Part shown: positions 26,490-33,038 of the stretch, in pieces
Position numbering within the stretch: the stretch's first letter is position 1
Layout of the letters: each line of letters begins with the position of its first letter
The notes under the pieces: model-generated
What the model was told of the DNA's origin: nothing
What the model saw: only the letters and a program-made list of their open reading frames with translations
The model's database searches: none
Program-made: the position numbers and the translations under genes
Source of the DNA: Ruminococcus sp.
Lineage (GTDB): Bacteria; Bacillota; Clostridia; Oscillospirales; Ruminococcaceae
Assembly (NCBI GenBank): GCA_017622925.1
Contig: JAGAQC010000056.1
Location: 1-33,038, forward strand
Direction: 5' to 3'
DNA: 33,038 bases

Positions 26490-27392
26490 TTATTTTTTTC
26501 TTTTTGAATTAACTTTCTTCTTTGCCCATACGAAGTATTCAGGCATACTTGTGAACAGAAAATAGTTTTCTTCACATTCCACTATAAATTCTTCAATAGT
26601 AAACGGGCTGTATCCATAAGAGAAACTGTCGCTGACTGATTCCATCAAAGAACCGTCCATTAAATCGTTAAAGAATTTATGCGTATCTTTGTTCACAGCC
26701 ATCAGTTTTTTCAGATACTGATTTGACTTACGCATGTCGCCGAGTTTATAATACAATATGGATAACGGCAGTAAAAATTGTGTGCCTTCCTCAGGATATT
26801 TTTCATAAAGTTCAAGCGCTGACTGTTCATCTTCTAAAAATGTATAAAGGTGCATAAGAGTGTACCGCACACCTAAATTGTCATTAGTACACAGTTCCAG
26901 CATTTTTTCATATACTGAAATTGCAAGCCGCATCTGTCCGCATTGAACAAAGTGAGAAGCATATTTTTCCAACAGTCGCATATACGGACGTGTTTCAAAT
27001 ACAAGCCAGAAGTTTCCTATATTGTCGTCTTCAAAATACCCTTGTTCTTTTAATTTTTCCTCTGCTTCGGCAATAAGATCCCTATATTTTTCAGCCAACT
27101 TTTCGCTTGAAGTGCAGGAAAGTTCAAGCACCATAGACGCAGCGTCAAGATTGTCAGGTTCAAGTTCAACAGCTTTTTTCGCATACTTTAAAGCTTCCTT
27201 TTTAGTATCTGCCGATTCGGCAAGCTCTAAATAATCGTCCGCTGTCTCAATATCGTTTGCTGACGGCTGATATTTCGACATAAATGCCTGCATAGCATTG
27301 TTCATGTCTTCCTCGCTGTTTATTTCAATGCCGTCGTTTTCCTGCATAAAACGTTCAAATTCTTTAAATAATTTCTCTGTTTGTATGCTCAT
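26490..27392 (-). CDS. TPR-repeat protein
   Basis: A 300-residue soluble protein. Residues ~45-90 (ADDYLELAESADTKKEALKY, then a stretch with VELEPDNLDAASMV) form a clear tetratricopeptide repeat; more helical repeats follow at ~140-230 (CGQMRLAISVYEKML, DEQSALELYEKYP). The C-terminus ends in a basic tail. The start at 27392 has a TGGAG site; the longer open frame runs into the promoter cassette A and is not likely coding. Its promoter is inside repeat cassette A. Function unknown; a protein-interaction role only. Confidence 0.75.
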   Translation of the reverse strand: MSIQTEKLFKEFERFMQENDGIEINSEEDMNNAMQAFMSKYQPSANDIETADDYLELAESADTKKEALKYAKKAVELEPDNLDAASMVLELSCTSSEKLAEKYRDLIAEAEEKLKEQGYFEDDNIGNFWLVFETRPYMRLLEKYASHFVQCGQMRLAISVYEKMLELCTNDNLGVRYTLMHLYTFLEDEQSALELYEKYPEEGTQFLLPLSILYYKLGDMRKSNQYLKKLMAVNKDTHKFFNDLMDGSLMESVSDSFSYGYSPFTIEEFIVECEENYFLFTSMPEYFVWAKKKVNSKRKK

Positions 27393-27477
27393 AACAAGCT
27401 CCATTCTGCCATATACGGCGGTATCGTTTATCAGACCTCCTCGGAAACTTGGCAGTCTGTTTTTCATTCTTACATAT

Positions 27478-27506
27478 ATTTTACAATATTTCGCGAAGAT
27501 TGTCAA
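27478..27506 (-). promoter_or_regulatory. Cassette A promoter
   Basis: Minus-strand TTGACA (27501-27506) and TAAAAT (27478-27483), spacing 17. The same arrangement is kept in cassettes B and C. Confidence 0.72.
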
Positions 27507-27611
27507 TATTTCTGTTGAATCGTTTATAAATTGTTAATAAATTTCGGACTCATGAAGCCTATGAAAACCTTTTTCGACAAAACCCTTTTAGATATCATCT
27601 AAATTAAAAAA

Positions 27612-27637
27612 ACTGTAAGCAATCAAATACTTACAGT
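27612..27637 (-). terminator. Cassette A terminator
   Basis: Stem ACTGTAAG/CTTACAGT with a 10-base loop. A T-rich run follows on the minus strand (and a shorter one on the plus). It is the natural terminator of the tRNA-Leu fragment. Confidence 0.7.
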
Positions 27638-27648
27638 CTTTTCGTCAT

Positions 27649-27703
27649 TGTGCGGATAACAGGAGTTGAACCTGCACCGAGTTGCCCCGACCGGCACCTG
27701 AGG
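27649..27703 (-). pseudogene. tRNA-Leu 3' half, copy A
   Basis: On the minus strand: an anticodon-loop-like CTCAGGT (CAG anticodon), then GCCGG, a class II variable arm (CGGG-GCAA-CTCG), a T-arm with TTCAACT loop, and the acceptor 3' strand TATCCGCA. The 5' half of the tRNA is missing. The CCA is altered to CAA. Not a working tRNA. Confidence 0.7.
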
Positions 27704-27744
27704 GTTGTGTAACGTTTTTGTCACTGAATTTTGTATAAGAAGTT

Positions 27745-27844
27745 TCGTTTTTATTAGTTCATCTACATTATCTTCTTGCCAATCCGTTAAATTATTTTTA
27801 TCAGTATTATTGTCGGAGTTGAATTCTACATCAAACGAAATTTT
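27745..27844 (-). pseudogene. Truncated calcium-repeat segment (copy of 31837-31938)
   Basis: Minus-strand frame reading SFDVEFNSDNNTDKNNLTDW and ending near VDELIK is a close relative of the opening of the metalloprotease module at 31837-31938. It follows an in-frame stop and has no start codon. After VDELIK the similarity ends, and the frame runs into cassette A. The remaining ~30 bases to 27875 hold nothing. Confidence 0.7.
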
Positions 27845-27875
27845 TTAATTTACTGATGACTTTTTGAATGAAAAA

Positions 27876-28508
27876 TCATTGATACTCTTTCAGGTAATTT
27901 TCCATGATAGCTATCTTTTTATTTAAAGATTCTGTATCACTAATCATTTCCTCTGTTAAACCATATTTTTCAAGTCCCTCAAAATCTTTATTTACGAATT
28001 TTTCACCCATTTCTACAAGTTCATTATGATAAAGTCTGTCTAAATCTGTAAGGCAAATTTCCATAAGAGTACTGTCACATAACAACTCGTTTTTTACTTT
28101 GGCAGTTTCATCTTCTGTCATGTAATAATAATTATCATTGAGATAAAGACCTGTATAGAAGAACTCATCATATTTTTTTATTTTAAAAATATACAGCTTA
28201 GTTGTGTCATAATCGTCCATGCTGTCATTAATGTAGTAGCATCTGAAATACTGATTATCGCATATAGCTTGAAGATCTCTCTTATCTGAAAAATTATTTA
28301 TATATAAATAAAAATCAGAATTTTTATCTTCTATACAACATATCTCTCCCCAAGCATCACTGGTAACTCTGAATTTATCTCCATATTTGGTTTTAATGTT
28401 AATATGAGTATCCCCGAAAAGATATATCAAAAAGGAACAATTACAACATGTGTTTATCAAAAATATGATAAGGACTATGACTATTATTTTTTTATATTTT
28501 TTCTTCAT
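27876..28508 (-). CDS. Membrane-anchored protein, paralog of 31970-32626
   Basis: A 210-residue protein with one N-terminal hydrophobic segment (residues ~8-30, with a Cys pair), then a soluble outer part. It shares about half its residues with the 218-residue protein at 31970-32626, notably the C-terminal block LEKYGLTEEMISDTESLN and IAIMENYLKEYQ. Both are preceded by an overlapping remnant of the same upstream gene and followed by the same calcium-repeat segment. No known family recognised. By position it could be an immunity-type partner of the upstream gene. Confidence 0.7.
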   Translation of the reverse strand: MKKKYKKIIVIVLIIFLINTCCNCSFLIYLFGDTHINIKTKYGDKFRVTSDAWGEICCIEDKNSDFYLYINNFSDKRDLQAICDNQYFRCYYINDSMDDYDTTKLYIFKIKKYDEFFYTGLYLNDNYYYMTEDETAKVKNELLCDSTLMEICLTDLDRLYHNELVEMGEKFVNKDFEGLEKYGLTEEMISDTESLNKKIAIMENYLKEYQ

Positions 28509-28605
28509 TCACTTTTTCCCCTATCACTCTCATTAAAGCATATCTAAGAGCTTCGGATTCTTCAATTGTAATATCACCTGAATAATTAAAGCATAATTTG
28601 GTATA
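28492..28605 (-). pseudogene. 3' remnant of a gene like 32604-32969
   Basis: The minus-strand frame ending YSGDITIEESEALRYALMR and then KVNEEKI aligns with the end of the protein at 32604-32969 (HPGIVTEEESIALRNGF, ending SEENNMG). The remnant overlaps the start of the 210-residue gene by 17 bases, as its counterpart does with the 218-residue gene. The 5' part is gone. Confidence 0.6.
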
Positions 28606-28639
28606 ACTGGCGAATCACCATCGCCCACCTCTCTCAAAG

Positions 28640-28902
28640 TCACAATTTTTTTACACGTTTAATTCTAAACGTCATGTCAACGCCAAGCAATAAAAAGGGA
28701 AGTGATAATGCCATTTCAGCCATAATAAACTCAATAATGTCACTTTTTGTTTCTGATGTTTTCGGTCTGAAAATGAGATATATAAGAACGCCAAAAACCA
28801 CTCCAAAAAATACGCGCCTATCTCTGATGCACGACAATATGCAAAACTGAAATAAGAGATTCCCAATGGATTATCAACAGCTTTATAAGTTTCTCTTTCC
28901 AT
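28640..28902 (-). pseudogene. Small two-helix membrane protein with frameshift
   Basis: The start (MERETYKAVDNPLGISYF) is in one frame and the two hydrophobic segments and end (FFGVVFGVLIYLIF, then DMTFRIKRVKKL) are in another. The shift falls in a T6 run at about 28804-28809. Joined, it would be ~87 residues. It lies right after cassette B, whose promoter would drive it. Could be a sequencing error, a true break, or slippage. Confidence 0.6.
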
Positions 28903-28966
28903 AATCCCTATACATTTTTTTTAGACCTCCTCGGAAACTTGGAAGTCTATTTTTATTCTTACATAT

Positions 28967-28995
28967 ATTTTACAATATTTTGCAAAGATTGTCAA
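28967..28995 (-). promoter_or_regulatory. Cassette B promoter
   Basis: TTGACA and TAAAAT, 17-base spacing, on the minus strand. The spacer differs from copy A at a few bases but both boxes are kept. Confidence 0.7.
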
Positions 28996-29099
28996 TATTT
29001 CTGTTAAACTATTTATAAATTGTTAATAAATTTCGGATTCATGAAGCCTATGAAAACCTCTTTTGACAAAGCCCTTTTAGATGTCACCTAAATTAAAAA

Positions 29100-29125
29100 A
29101 CTGTAAGCAATCAAATACTTACAGT
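29100..29125 (-). terminator. Cassette B terminator
   Basis: Same ACTGTAAG/CTTACAGT stem as copies A and C, followed by a T-run on the minus strand. Confidence 0.68.
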
Positions 29126-29136
29126 CTTTTTGTCGT

Positions 29137-29177
29137 TGGTGCGGATAACAGGAGTTGAACCTGCACCGAGTTGCCCC
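29137..29177 (-). pseudogene. tRNA-Leu 3' end, copy B
   Basis: T-arm, acceptor 3' strand TATCCGCA and an encoded CCA are intact, but the similarity stops inside the variable arm (GGGGCAAC). Shorter than copies A and C. Confidence 0.68.
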
Positions 29178-29185
29178 TAAAATTG

Positions 29186-29698
29186 TTATTGGGGATTATT
29201 TTCTTTGGCATTATAATATCCTATAGCATAATTAAACTTATCTTTTTTGAATATTGGTATCATATCGAATTGTTCATCAAAACTATAAGGTTTTAATTGT
29301 TCTTGATTCAAAGGTATCTTACAAGTCCAAATTTCTGATATATTATTATCTACAATTTTTAATGTCCAATAAAAAGCTATTGATCTTTCAGGACTTGGAT
29401 TAACACTTATATTTTTTCTTTGATCACAATATTCATTAGTATCAATTATTAAATTATAATAGTTAGTTGTTTGCCCTGATATATATACTACTCCTTGTTC
29501 AGGTATATTGTTTTCTATACAATAATCAAAAAAGCTATAGTTATCTGACATAATACATTTTAAAATACTTTCTGCATCATAGTTACTCATATAAATATAG
29601 TTTTTGGTAACATTACGAAGAGATGCTATGGTAATCAGTACTAAAAACATTACAAGCAATGATAATGTAATTGATAAATATTTTATTACTTGTTTCAT
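29186..29698 (-). CDS. Membrane-anchored protein of unknown function
   Basis: A 170-residue protein with one N-terminal hydrophobic helix (residues ~7-28) and a soluble outer domain rich in Asn, Tyr and Ile. A GAGGAG site supplied by cassette C lies 6 bases ahead of the ATG, so it is expressed from that cassette. It ends 9 bases before the tRNA fragment of cassette B. No family recognised. Low GC suggests horizontal origin. Confidence 0.65.
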   Translation of the reverse strand: MKQVIKYLSITLSLLVMFLVLITIASLRNVTKNYIYMSNYDAESILKCIMSDNYSFFDYCIENNIPEQGVVYISGQTTNYYNLIIDTNEYCDQRKNISVNPSPERSIAFYWTLKIVDNNISEIWTCKIPLNQEQLKPYSFDEQFDMIPIFKKDKFNYAIGYYNAKENNPQ

Positions 29699-29744
29699 AT
29701 TTTCTCCTCAGAAACTTGGCAGCCTTTTTTTCATTCTTACATAT

Positions 29745-29773
29745 ATTTTACAATATCTTGCGAAGATTGTCAA
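29745..29773 (-). promoter_or_regulatory. Cassette C promoter
   Basis: TTGACA and TAAAAT with 17-base spacing on the minus strand, ~47 bases ahead of the start codon at 29698. Confidence 0.72.
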
Positions 29774-29877
29774 TATTTCTGTTGAACCGTTTATAAATTG
29801 TTAATAAATTTCGAATTCATGAAGCCTATGAAAACCTCTTTTGACAAAACCCTTTTAGATGTCACCTAAATTAAAAG

Positions 29878-29903
29878 ACTGTAAGCAATCAAATACTTAC
29901 AGT
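29878..29903 (-). terminator. Cassette C terminator
   Basis: ACTGTAAG/CTTACAGT stem, as in the other two copies; on the minus strand it is followed by a short T-run (TCTTTTAAT). Confidence 0.65.
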
Positions 29904-29914
29904 CTTTTTGTCAT

Positions 29915-29970
29915 TGGTGCGGATAACAGGAGTTGAACCTGCACCGAGTTGCCCCGAATGGCACCTGAGG
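29915..29970 (-). pseudogene. tRNA-Leu 3' half, copy C
   Basis: As copy A, beginning at the anticodon loop (CCTCAGGT), but with a changed stem (GCCAT for GCCGG) and an intact CCA. The 5' half is missing. Confidence 0.68.
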
Positions 29971-30039
29971 GCAGCGTCACGTTAGTGAATTAATGCTCTT
30001 TAACTATAGATTACTTAGCAGAATCATAAAAAAAATCAA

Positions 30040-30073
30040 TAGGCTCTGCAACTTTATTATTTTGCAGAGCCTA
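30040..30073 (-). terminator. Terminator of the protease-module transcript
   Basis: A perfect 12-base stem (TAGGCTCTGCAA/TTGCAGAGCCTA). On the minus strand it is followed by TTGA and then eight T. It lies ~90 bases after the 159-residue gene. Confidence 0.85.
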
Positions 30074-30163
30074 ATCATATTATAAAACTCTTATAATGTT
30101 AAATCAATAACAGATTTCCTGGAAGAAGTAATATGTTGATAATATTAATTAACAAGTGGAAAT

Positions 30164-30643
30164 CTAAAGAATATTATACCCAAAAACTTCATAAAAAACT
30201 TCTGCCATTTTATCATAAGTAAATGGAAATTTGGCATAACAATGTGTTTCTTGAACAGAACCATCTGTGAACTTAATATGGATAGTTACTCCTTTCCCAT
30301 CGTAAACATTTGAATTGTCATATGATTCTTTCCAGCAGAAAAAACCATATAAATTCGCTTTCTTCATAAAAGATTCTGCATCTTTATCAGTGAATTTTTT
30401 ATAAACAGTTTTACTTTCATCGTTATCACTATATCCTACTGTTTCATACATGAATGAATTATTTGGAAAATCAATTTCACATGTACATGTTGATAATAAG
30501 TAACCACTTTTACTTATTTTAATAGTTTCAATATCATTAGTATTTTTTTGACATATAAAATATCGCATCATAAATAAAATTATAACTCCAATAATCAAAG
30601 CCACAGATACTATTGATATCATTGTTCTTTTCTTTCTTTTCAT
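30164..30643 (-). CDS. Membrane-anchored protein, partner of the protease module
   Basis: A 159-residue protein. Basic start (MKRKKRT), one hydrophobic helix at residues ~8-28, and a soluble outer domain with several aromatic residues. It begins 14 bases after the metalloprotease module, with a GAGGT site, and a terminator follows, so the two are a unit. Unknown family. The layout (effector-like domain, then small membrane-anchored protein) is like toxin and immunity pairs, which is an inference. Confidence 0.65.
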   Translation of the reverse strand: MKRKKRTMISIVSVALIIGVIILFMMRYFICQKNTNDIETIKISKSGYLLSTCTCEIDFPNNSFMYETVGYSDNDESKTVYKKFTDKDAESFMKKANLYGFFCWKESYDNSNVYDGKGVTIHIKFTDGSVQETHCYAKFPFTYDKMAEVFYEVFGYNIL

Positions 30644-30657
30644 ATATACCTCATCAA

Positions 30658-31779
30658 TTATTCTGAAATTATATTACTTTTCCCATATACTTCTTCTAAT
30701 TCAGTTATAGTTACATTTATTCCATAATCCTCTTTTAATAATTCCTGATATGCATATGCATCACCTATTGAAGTAGTTGTTCTTGATTCTGAATCATAAA
30801 TGACAAATTCTTTATTATATTTATCTAAATATATATTGTTATTATTTTCTTTTATAGCTTTGGAAACTTCATTTTTCTTGTCAAATTCCGGTCTGAAATA
30901 TTGTCGTTGATTATCACAATATGCCTGTAAAATCATTTCTATATCATTTGGTCTTACCAATCCAAAGCTGCACATTAAATCACCATCAGGATTTTTCCCA
31001 TCATCTTTATACCATATTTCATTTTTAGTAGTTTTAATAATATCATAAACTACTGGTTGTAATCTCCATTTAGATTTATCAGAATATCCATAAAGATCAC
31101 TTAATCCTAATGCATGTCCCAATTCATGTGCTGGTGATGCAAATCGATTAACTTCCGCTAAATATTTTCCCGCATCATCTCTTGTAGATAATTCAATATA
31201 TTTTATATTTTTTGTTGTCCAGTCAATTCCAAACTTGGTATTAGTTGCATTATCATTTTTATCATTTATTTTAAATTTAATATATTTCTCATTAAACGAA
31301 GCTTCAATTAAATTTATTTCAATTTTAATAGACATTCCCGGATAAAAATCAAATATGTTTCCTTGAATTTCGGTATTCCATTTATCTGAAATAGATTTCA
31401 TAATAATTTCTTCGTTAGTGTAATATTCGGTTGAATCAGGTTTCATAATGTTAGACGATTCATATGCCTTGTCATTAAGTTTATATTTCACTTTTAGGAT
31501 GATAGTATTGTTATTTATATCAAGATATATAGGATTAGTATCAACATTAGTCTTACTATTTCGAGTCAGCTCAGGATATAAAGTTTCAATAGTATCTGCT
31601 TTTAATGGATCAATATTATCATACCTGCTGTCGGTTGTCAGATTTTTATATTCATCAGGATCTAAAATACCATCGCCGTCCGAATCAGCTTCAGTCGGGT
31701 CAGAAAAAATAGGAAGGTAATAATTAGGCACTTCATTTTCTGTTATAAATAAATATTTGTCGCCTCCATAACGCTTCAA
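30658..31779 (-). CDS. Metzincin-like zinc metalloprotease module, 5'-truncated
   Basis: The frame has a zinc site HELGHALGLSD (HExxHxxGxxD) and a downstream Met-turn-like DLMCSFGLVRPNDIEMI, typical of matrixin-like metzincins. Before it is a thrombospondin type 3-like calcium repeat (DPTEADSDGDGILDPDEY). The only start available is a TTG at 31779; the open frame continues upstream without any start to a stop at 31939. No signal peptide is present. It therefore looks like the C-terminal part of a larger surface protein, left as an orphan. The 159-residue gene follows. Confidence 0.7.
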   Translation of the reverse strand: MKRYGGDKYLFITENEVPNYYLPIFSDPTEADSDGDGILDPDEYKNLTTDSRYDNIDPLKADTIETLYPELTRNSKTNVDTNPIYLDINNNTIILKVKYKLNDKAYESSNIMKPDSTEYYTNEEIIMKSISDKWNTEIQGNIFDFYPGMSIKIEINLIEASFNEKYIKFKINDKNDNATNTKFGIDWTTKNIKYIELSTRDDAGKYLAEVNRFASPAHELGHALGLSDLYGYSDKSKWRLQPVVYDIIKTTKNEIWYKDDGKNPDGDLMCSFGLVRPNDIEMILQAYCDNQRQYFRPEFDKKNEVSKAIKENNNNIYLDKYNKEFVIYDSESRTTTSIGDAYAYQELLKEDYGINVTITELEEVYGKSNIISE

Positions 31780-31938
31780 TGATCCAGCAAGTGCTTTAAC
31801 AGTTACCTGCGGAAGAATATAATTTCCATTACTTAATTTTATTAGTTCATCTACATTAACTTCTTCCCAGTCTGTAAGTGTATCGCCGTCTGTATCAGTA
31901 TTATTGTCGAAGTTAAATTCTACATCAAACGAAATTTT
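31780..31938 (-). other. In-frame upstream extension of the protease module, no start codon
   Basis: Fifty-three codons open in frame, with a second calcium-type motif (DNNTDTDGDTLTDWEEVN), between a TAA stop and the TTG at 31779. No ATG, GTG or TTG is present. The first ~100 bases are nearly the same as 27745-27844. Confidence 0.7.
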
Positions 31939-31969
31939 TTAATTTACTGATGACCTTTTGAATGAAAAA

Positions 31970-32626
31970 TCATTGATATTCTTTCAGATAATTTTCCATG
32001 ATAGCTATCTTTTCATTTAAAGATTCGGTATCACTAATCATATCCTTGGTTAAACCATATTTTTCAAGTTCGTCAAATTCATGATTTATCAGTTTATTTC
32101 CAATTTCCAACATCTCATCATGATACAGATAATCTAAATCAATGATGCATATTTTCATAAGGAGATCATCACAAAGAAATTCACTTTTAACTTTTTCAGC
32201 ATCATCCTTAAACATATATTCAGATGAATATTTAACATCACCATAACGCACAGAGAAAAATTTGTCATACTTTTTAATTTTAAAAATAAATTTACCAGAA
32301 AATTTATCATTACCCAAATCACTATCGCCGTCAGAAATGTTGTAACATCTGATATATTGATTGTCACATATAGAATGAAATTGTTTTTTATCAGAAAAAT
32401 AATAAAGATCGGTAGAAAAATCTGAATTCACATCATTTATAACATACAAATCTCCAAAATCGTCACATAAAACACTAAATTGATCGCCAAATTCTGTTTT
32501 AACGCTTATTGTATCCGATGTAAAAAAAATAGAAAAAAATGTAATTGTCGCGATAAATGCCAATATAATGATTGTAGTTATAATATATCCTTTTTTCATC
32601 CTTTTAACCCATATTATTTTCTTCAC
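31970..32626 (-). CDS. Membrane-anchored protein, paralog of 27876-28508
   Basis: A 218-residue protein from a GTG at 32626, or 209 from an ATG at 32599. One hydrophobic helix near the N-terminus, then an outer soluble domain. The conserved C-terminal block (LEKYGLTKDMISDTESLN, then IAIMENYLKEYQ) is shared with the 210-residue protein. The GTG start overlaps the upstream gene by 23 bases. It precedes the start-less protease module. Function unknown; partner/immunity role inferred from the arrangement. Confidence 0.7.
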   Translation of the reverse strand: MKKIIWVKRMKKGYIITTIIILAFIATITFFSIFFTSDTISVKTEFGDQFSVLCDDFGDLYVINDVNSDFSTDLYYFSDKKQFHSICDNQYIRCYNISDGDSDLGNDKFSGKFIFKIKKYDKFFSVRYGDVKYSSEYMFKDDAEKVKSEFLCDDLLMKICIIDLDYLYHDEMLEIGNKLINHEFDELEKYGLTKDMISDTESLNEKIAIMENYLKEYQ

Positions 32627-32969
32627 TTAATTTTAAATCAATCCATTGACAAAATCCATTCCTAAGTGCTATTGATTCTTCTTCTGTTACTATTCCAGGA
32701 TGTTGTAGTGAATAAATTGGTACTTCTTCTATTGAAGTTATGTAAGAAGCTTCATATATATCCTTTATTTTTTGTACTTCAATTGTATCACTTGCAAATT
32801 TGTTCAGTATCAAATGTTTAATAAGATTGTTGCCTTTAGTATATTCTCCTACAAGTTCGTAAAATTCGTCTATTCCATTATAACAATTTATAAAATTACT
32901 AAGGAAACGCTGATTAAAGTCCATATAGACGAGTTTGAGATGACTCAGAAAAAAATCCTGTCTCAGCAA
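32604..32969 (-). CDS. 3' part of an unknown gene, cut by the 136-bp repeat
   Basis: The native part is 32604-32898 (about 97 residues, containing YTKGNNLIKHLILNKF and ending SEENNMG); the first ~24 residues of the open frame are encoded by the repeat. The true 5' end is lost. A shorter relative is at 28492-28605. Its position ahead of the 218-residue gene, which it overlaps, suggests a C-terminal effector domain with its partner. No family recognised. Confidence 0.5.
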   Translation of the reverse strand: MLRQDFFLSHLKLVYMDFNQRFLSNFINCYNGIDEFYELVGEYTKGNNLIKHLILNKFASDTIEVQKIKDIYEASYITSIEEVPIYSLQHPGIVTEEESIALRNGFCQWIDLKLSEENNMG

Positions 32970-33034
32970 ATTTTTTATTGCTAAAGCAGGAAAAATATCA
33001 TATTATCATTCATTATTCACTGTTTTTTGCGGCT
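32899..33034. repeat. 136-bp inverted repeat, right copy
   Basis: Exact reverse complement of 1-136; begins CTAAGGAAACG reading outward. The window continues for four more bases beyond it. See the left copy. Confidence 0.85.
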
Positions 33035-33038
33035 TGTA

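Larger units (their letters stand above)
27433..27716 (-). repeat. tRNA-Leu/terminator/promoter cassette, copy A
   Basis: Copy A of a sequence present three times in the same orientation (others at 28923-29177 and 29704-29983). Reading on the minus strand, the order is: 3' half of a tRNA-Leu, intrinsic terminator, ~80 bases, a promoter, and a GAGGAGG ribosome site. It drives the TPR gene. In this copy the CCA end of the tRNA is mutated. Confidence 0.85.
28923..29177 (-). repeat. tRNA-Leu/terminator/promoter cassette, copy B
   Basis: Second copy. tRNA 3' half with an encoded CCA at 29137-29177 (cut in the variable arm), hairpin 29100-29125, promoter TTGACA (28990-28995) and TAAAAT (28967-28972) with 17-base spacing, GAGGAGG site. 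It stands ahead of the frameshifted two-helix gene. Confidence 0.85.
29704..29983 (-). repeat. tRNA-Leu/terminator/promoter cassette, copy C
   Basis: Third copy. tRNA 3' half with CCA at 29915-29970, hairpin 29878-29903, promoter TTGACA (29768-29773) and TAAAAT (29745-29750) with 17-base spacing, then the GAGGAG site used by the 170-residue gene. Confidence 0.85.

Noticed and set aside
27649-29970. Working tRNA-Leu genes
   Set aside because: All three copies lack the D-arm and 5' acceptor strand; one lacks CCA and one is cut in the variable arm.
27600-29990. CRISPR array, suggested by three regularly similar repeats
   Set aside because: The units are ~255-285 bp with tRNA and promoter parts, and the intervals are genes of different length, not short spacers.
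32772-32984. Plus-strand ORF of 70 codons at the right edge
   Set aside because: It is antisense to the truncated gene and its second half is the 136-bp repeat; the same tail appears in the left-edge ORF only because of that repeat.

Overview
The window looks like a chromosomal segment from a Ruminococcus-like gut or rumen Firmicute (Oscillospiraceae). The evidence is a T-box-controlled trp operon, strong Shine-Dalgarno sites, TTGACA-17-TATAAT promoters, a sortase-pilus-type locus, and a GH26 mannanase with a C-terminal type I dockerin, the mark of a cellulosome-forming fibre degrader. Species cannot be fixed from the sequence alone.

Layout. (1) 1-1.4 kb, minus strand: a small coiled-coil protein, a type I signal peptidase and a pilin-like secreted protein that is cut off by a 136-bp repeat at the window edge. 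(2) 1.8-11.5 kb, plus strand: an aromatic amino acid block. A promoter and a tryptophan T-box leader (TGG specifier) precede trpE-G-D-C-F-B-A and a methyltransferase-like gene; a second promoter drives aroC and a DAHP synthase gene. Together these supply the entry step to the shikimate pathway, its exit to chorismate, and the whole tryptophan branch. (3) 11.6-14.7 kb: DUF2975 protein, YozG-like Cro/XRE regulator, DUF4153/4173-like membrane protein, a second XRE regulator, then a cluster of small palindromic repeats. (4) 14.7-19.1 kb, minus: GtrA flippase-like protein, FAD oxidoreductase and a large GT-C-like membrane protein. (5) 19.2-22.1 kb: ogt, carrying an in-frame miniature transposon-like insertion, and the divergently transcribed dockerin GH26 mannanase. 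(6) 22.1-25.1 kb, minus: UbiA-family polyprenyl-phosphate transferase, HAD phosphatase and a polytopic membrane protein, which together suggest a polyprenyl-phospho-pentose pathway. (7) 25.2-26.3 kb, minus: LytTR regulator plus DUF3021 protein, whose leader contains a second copy of the miniature element. (8) 26.5-33.0 kb, minus: an AT-rich accessory island. It holds a TPR protein, three copies of a ~255-285 bp cassette (3' half of a tRNA-Leu, terminator, promoter, Shine-Dalgarno), small membrane-anchored proteins, a start-less metalloprotease module with calcium-binding repeats, and a duplicated ~0.85 kb block.

The most unusual region is (8). I read it as a decaying array of exchangeable C-terminal 'tip' plus partner (immunity-like) modules, interleaved with a repeated tRNA-Leu-derived promoter cassette. 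The second is a TA-flanked, ~157-bp palindromic element family that has added 53 codons to ogt without breaking its frame and forms most of the 5' leader of the LytTR gene. The window is also bounded by outward-facing copies of one 136-bp sequence, each cutting a gene.
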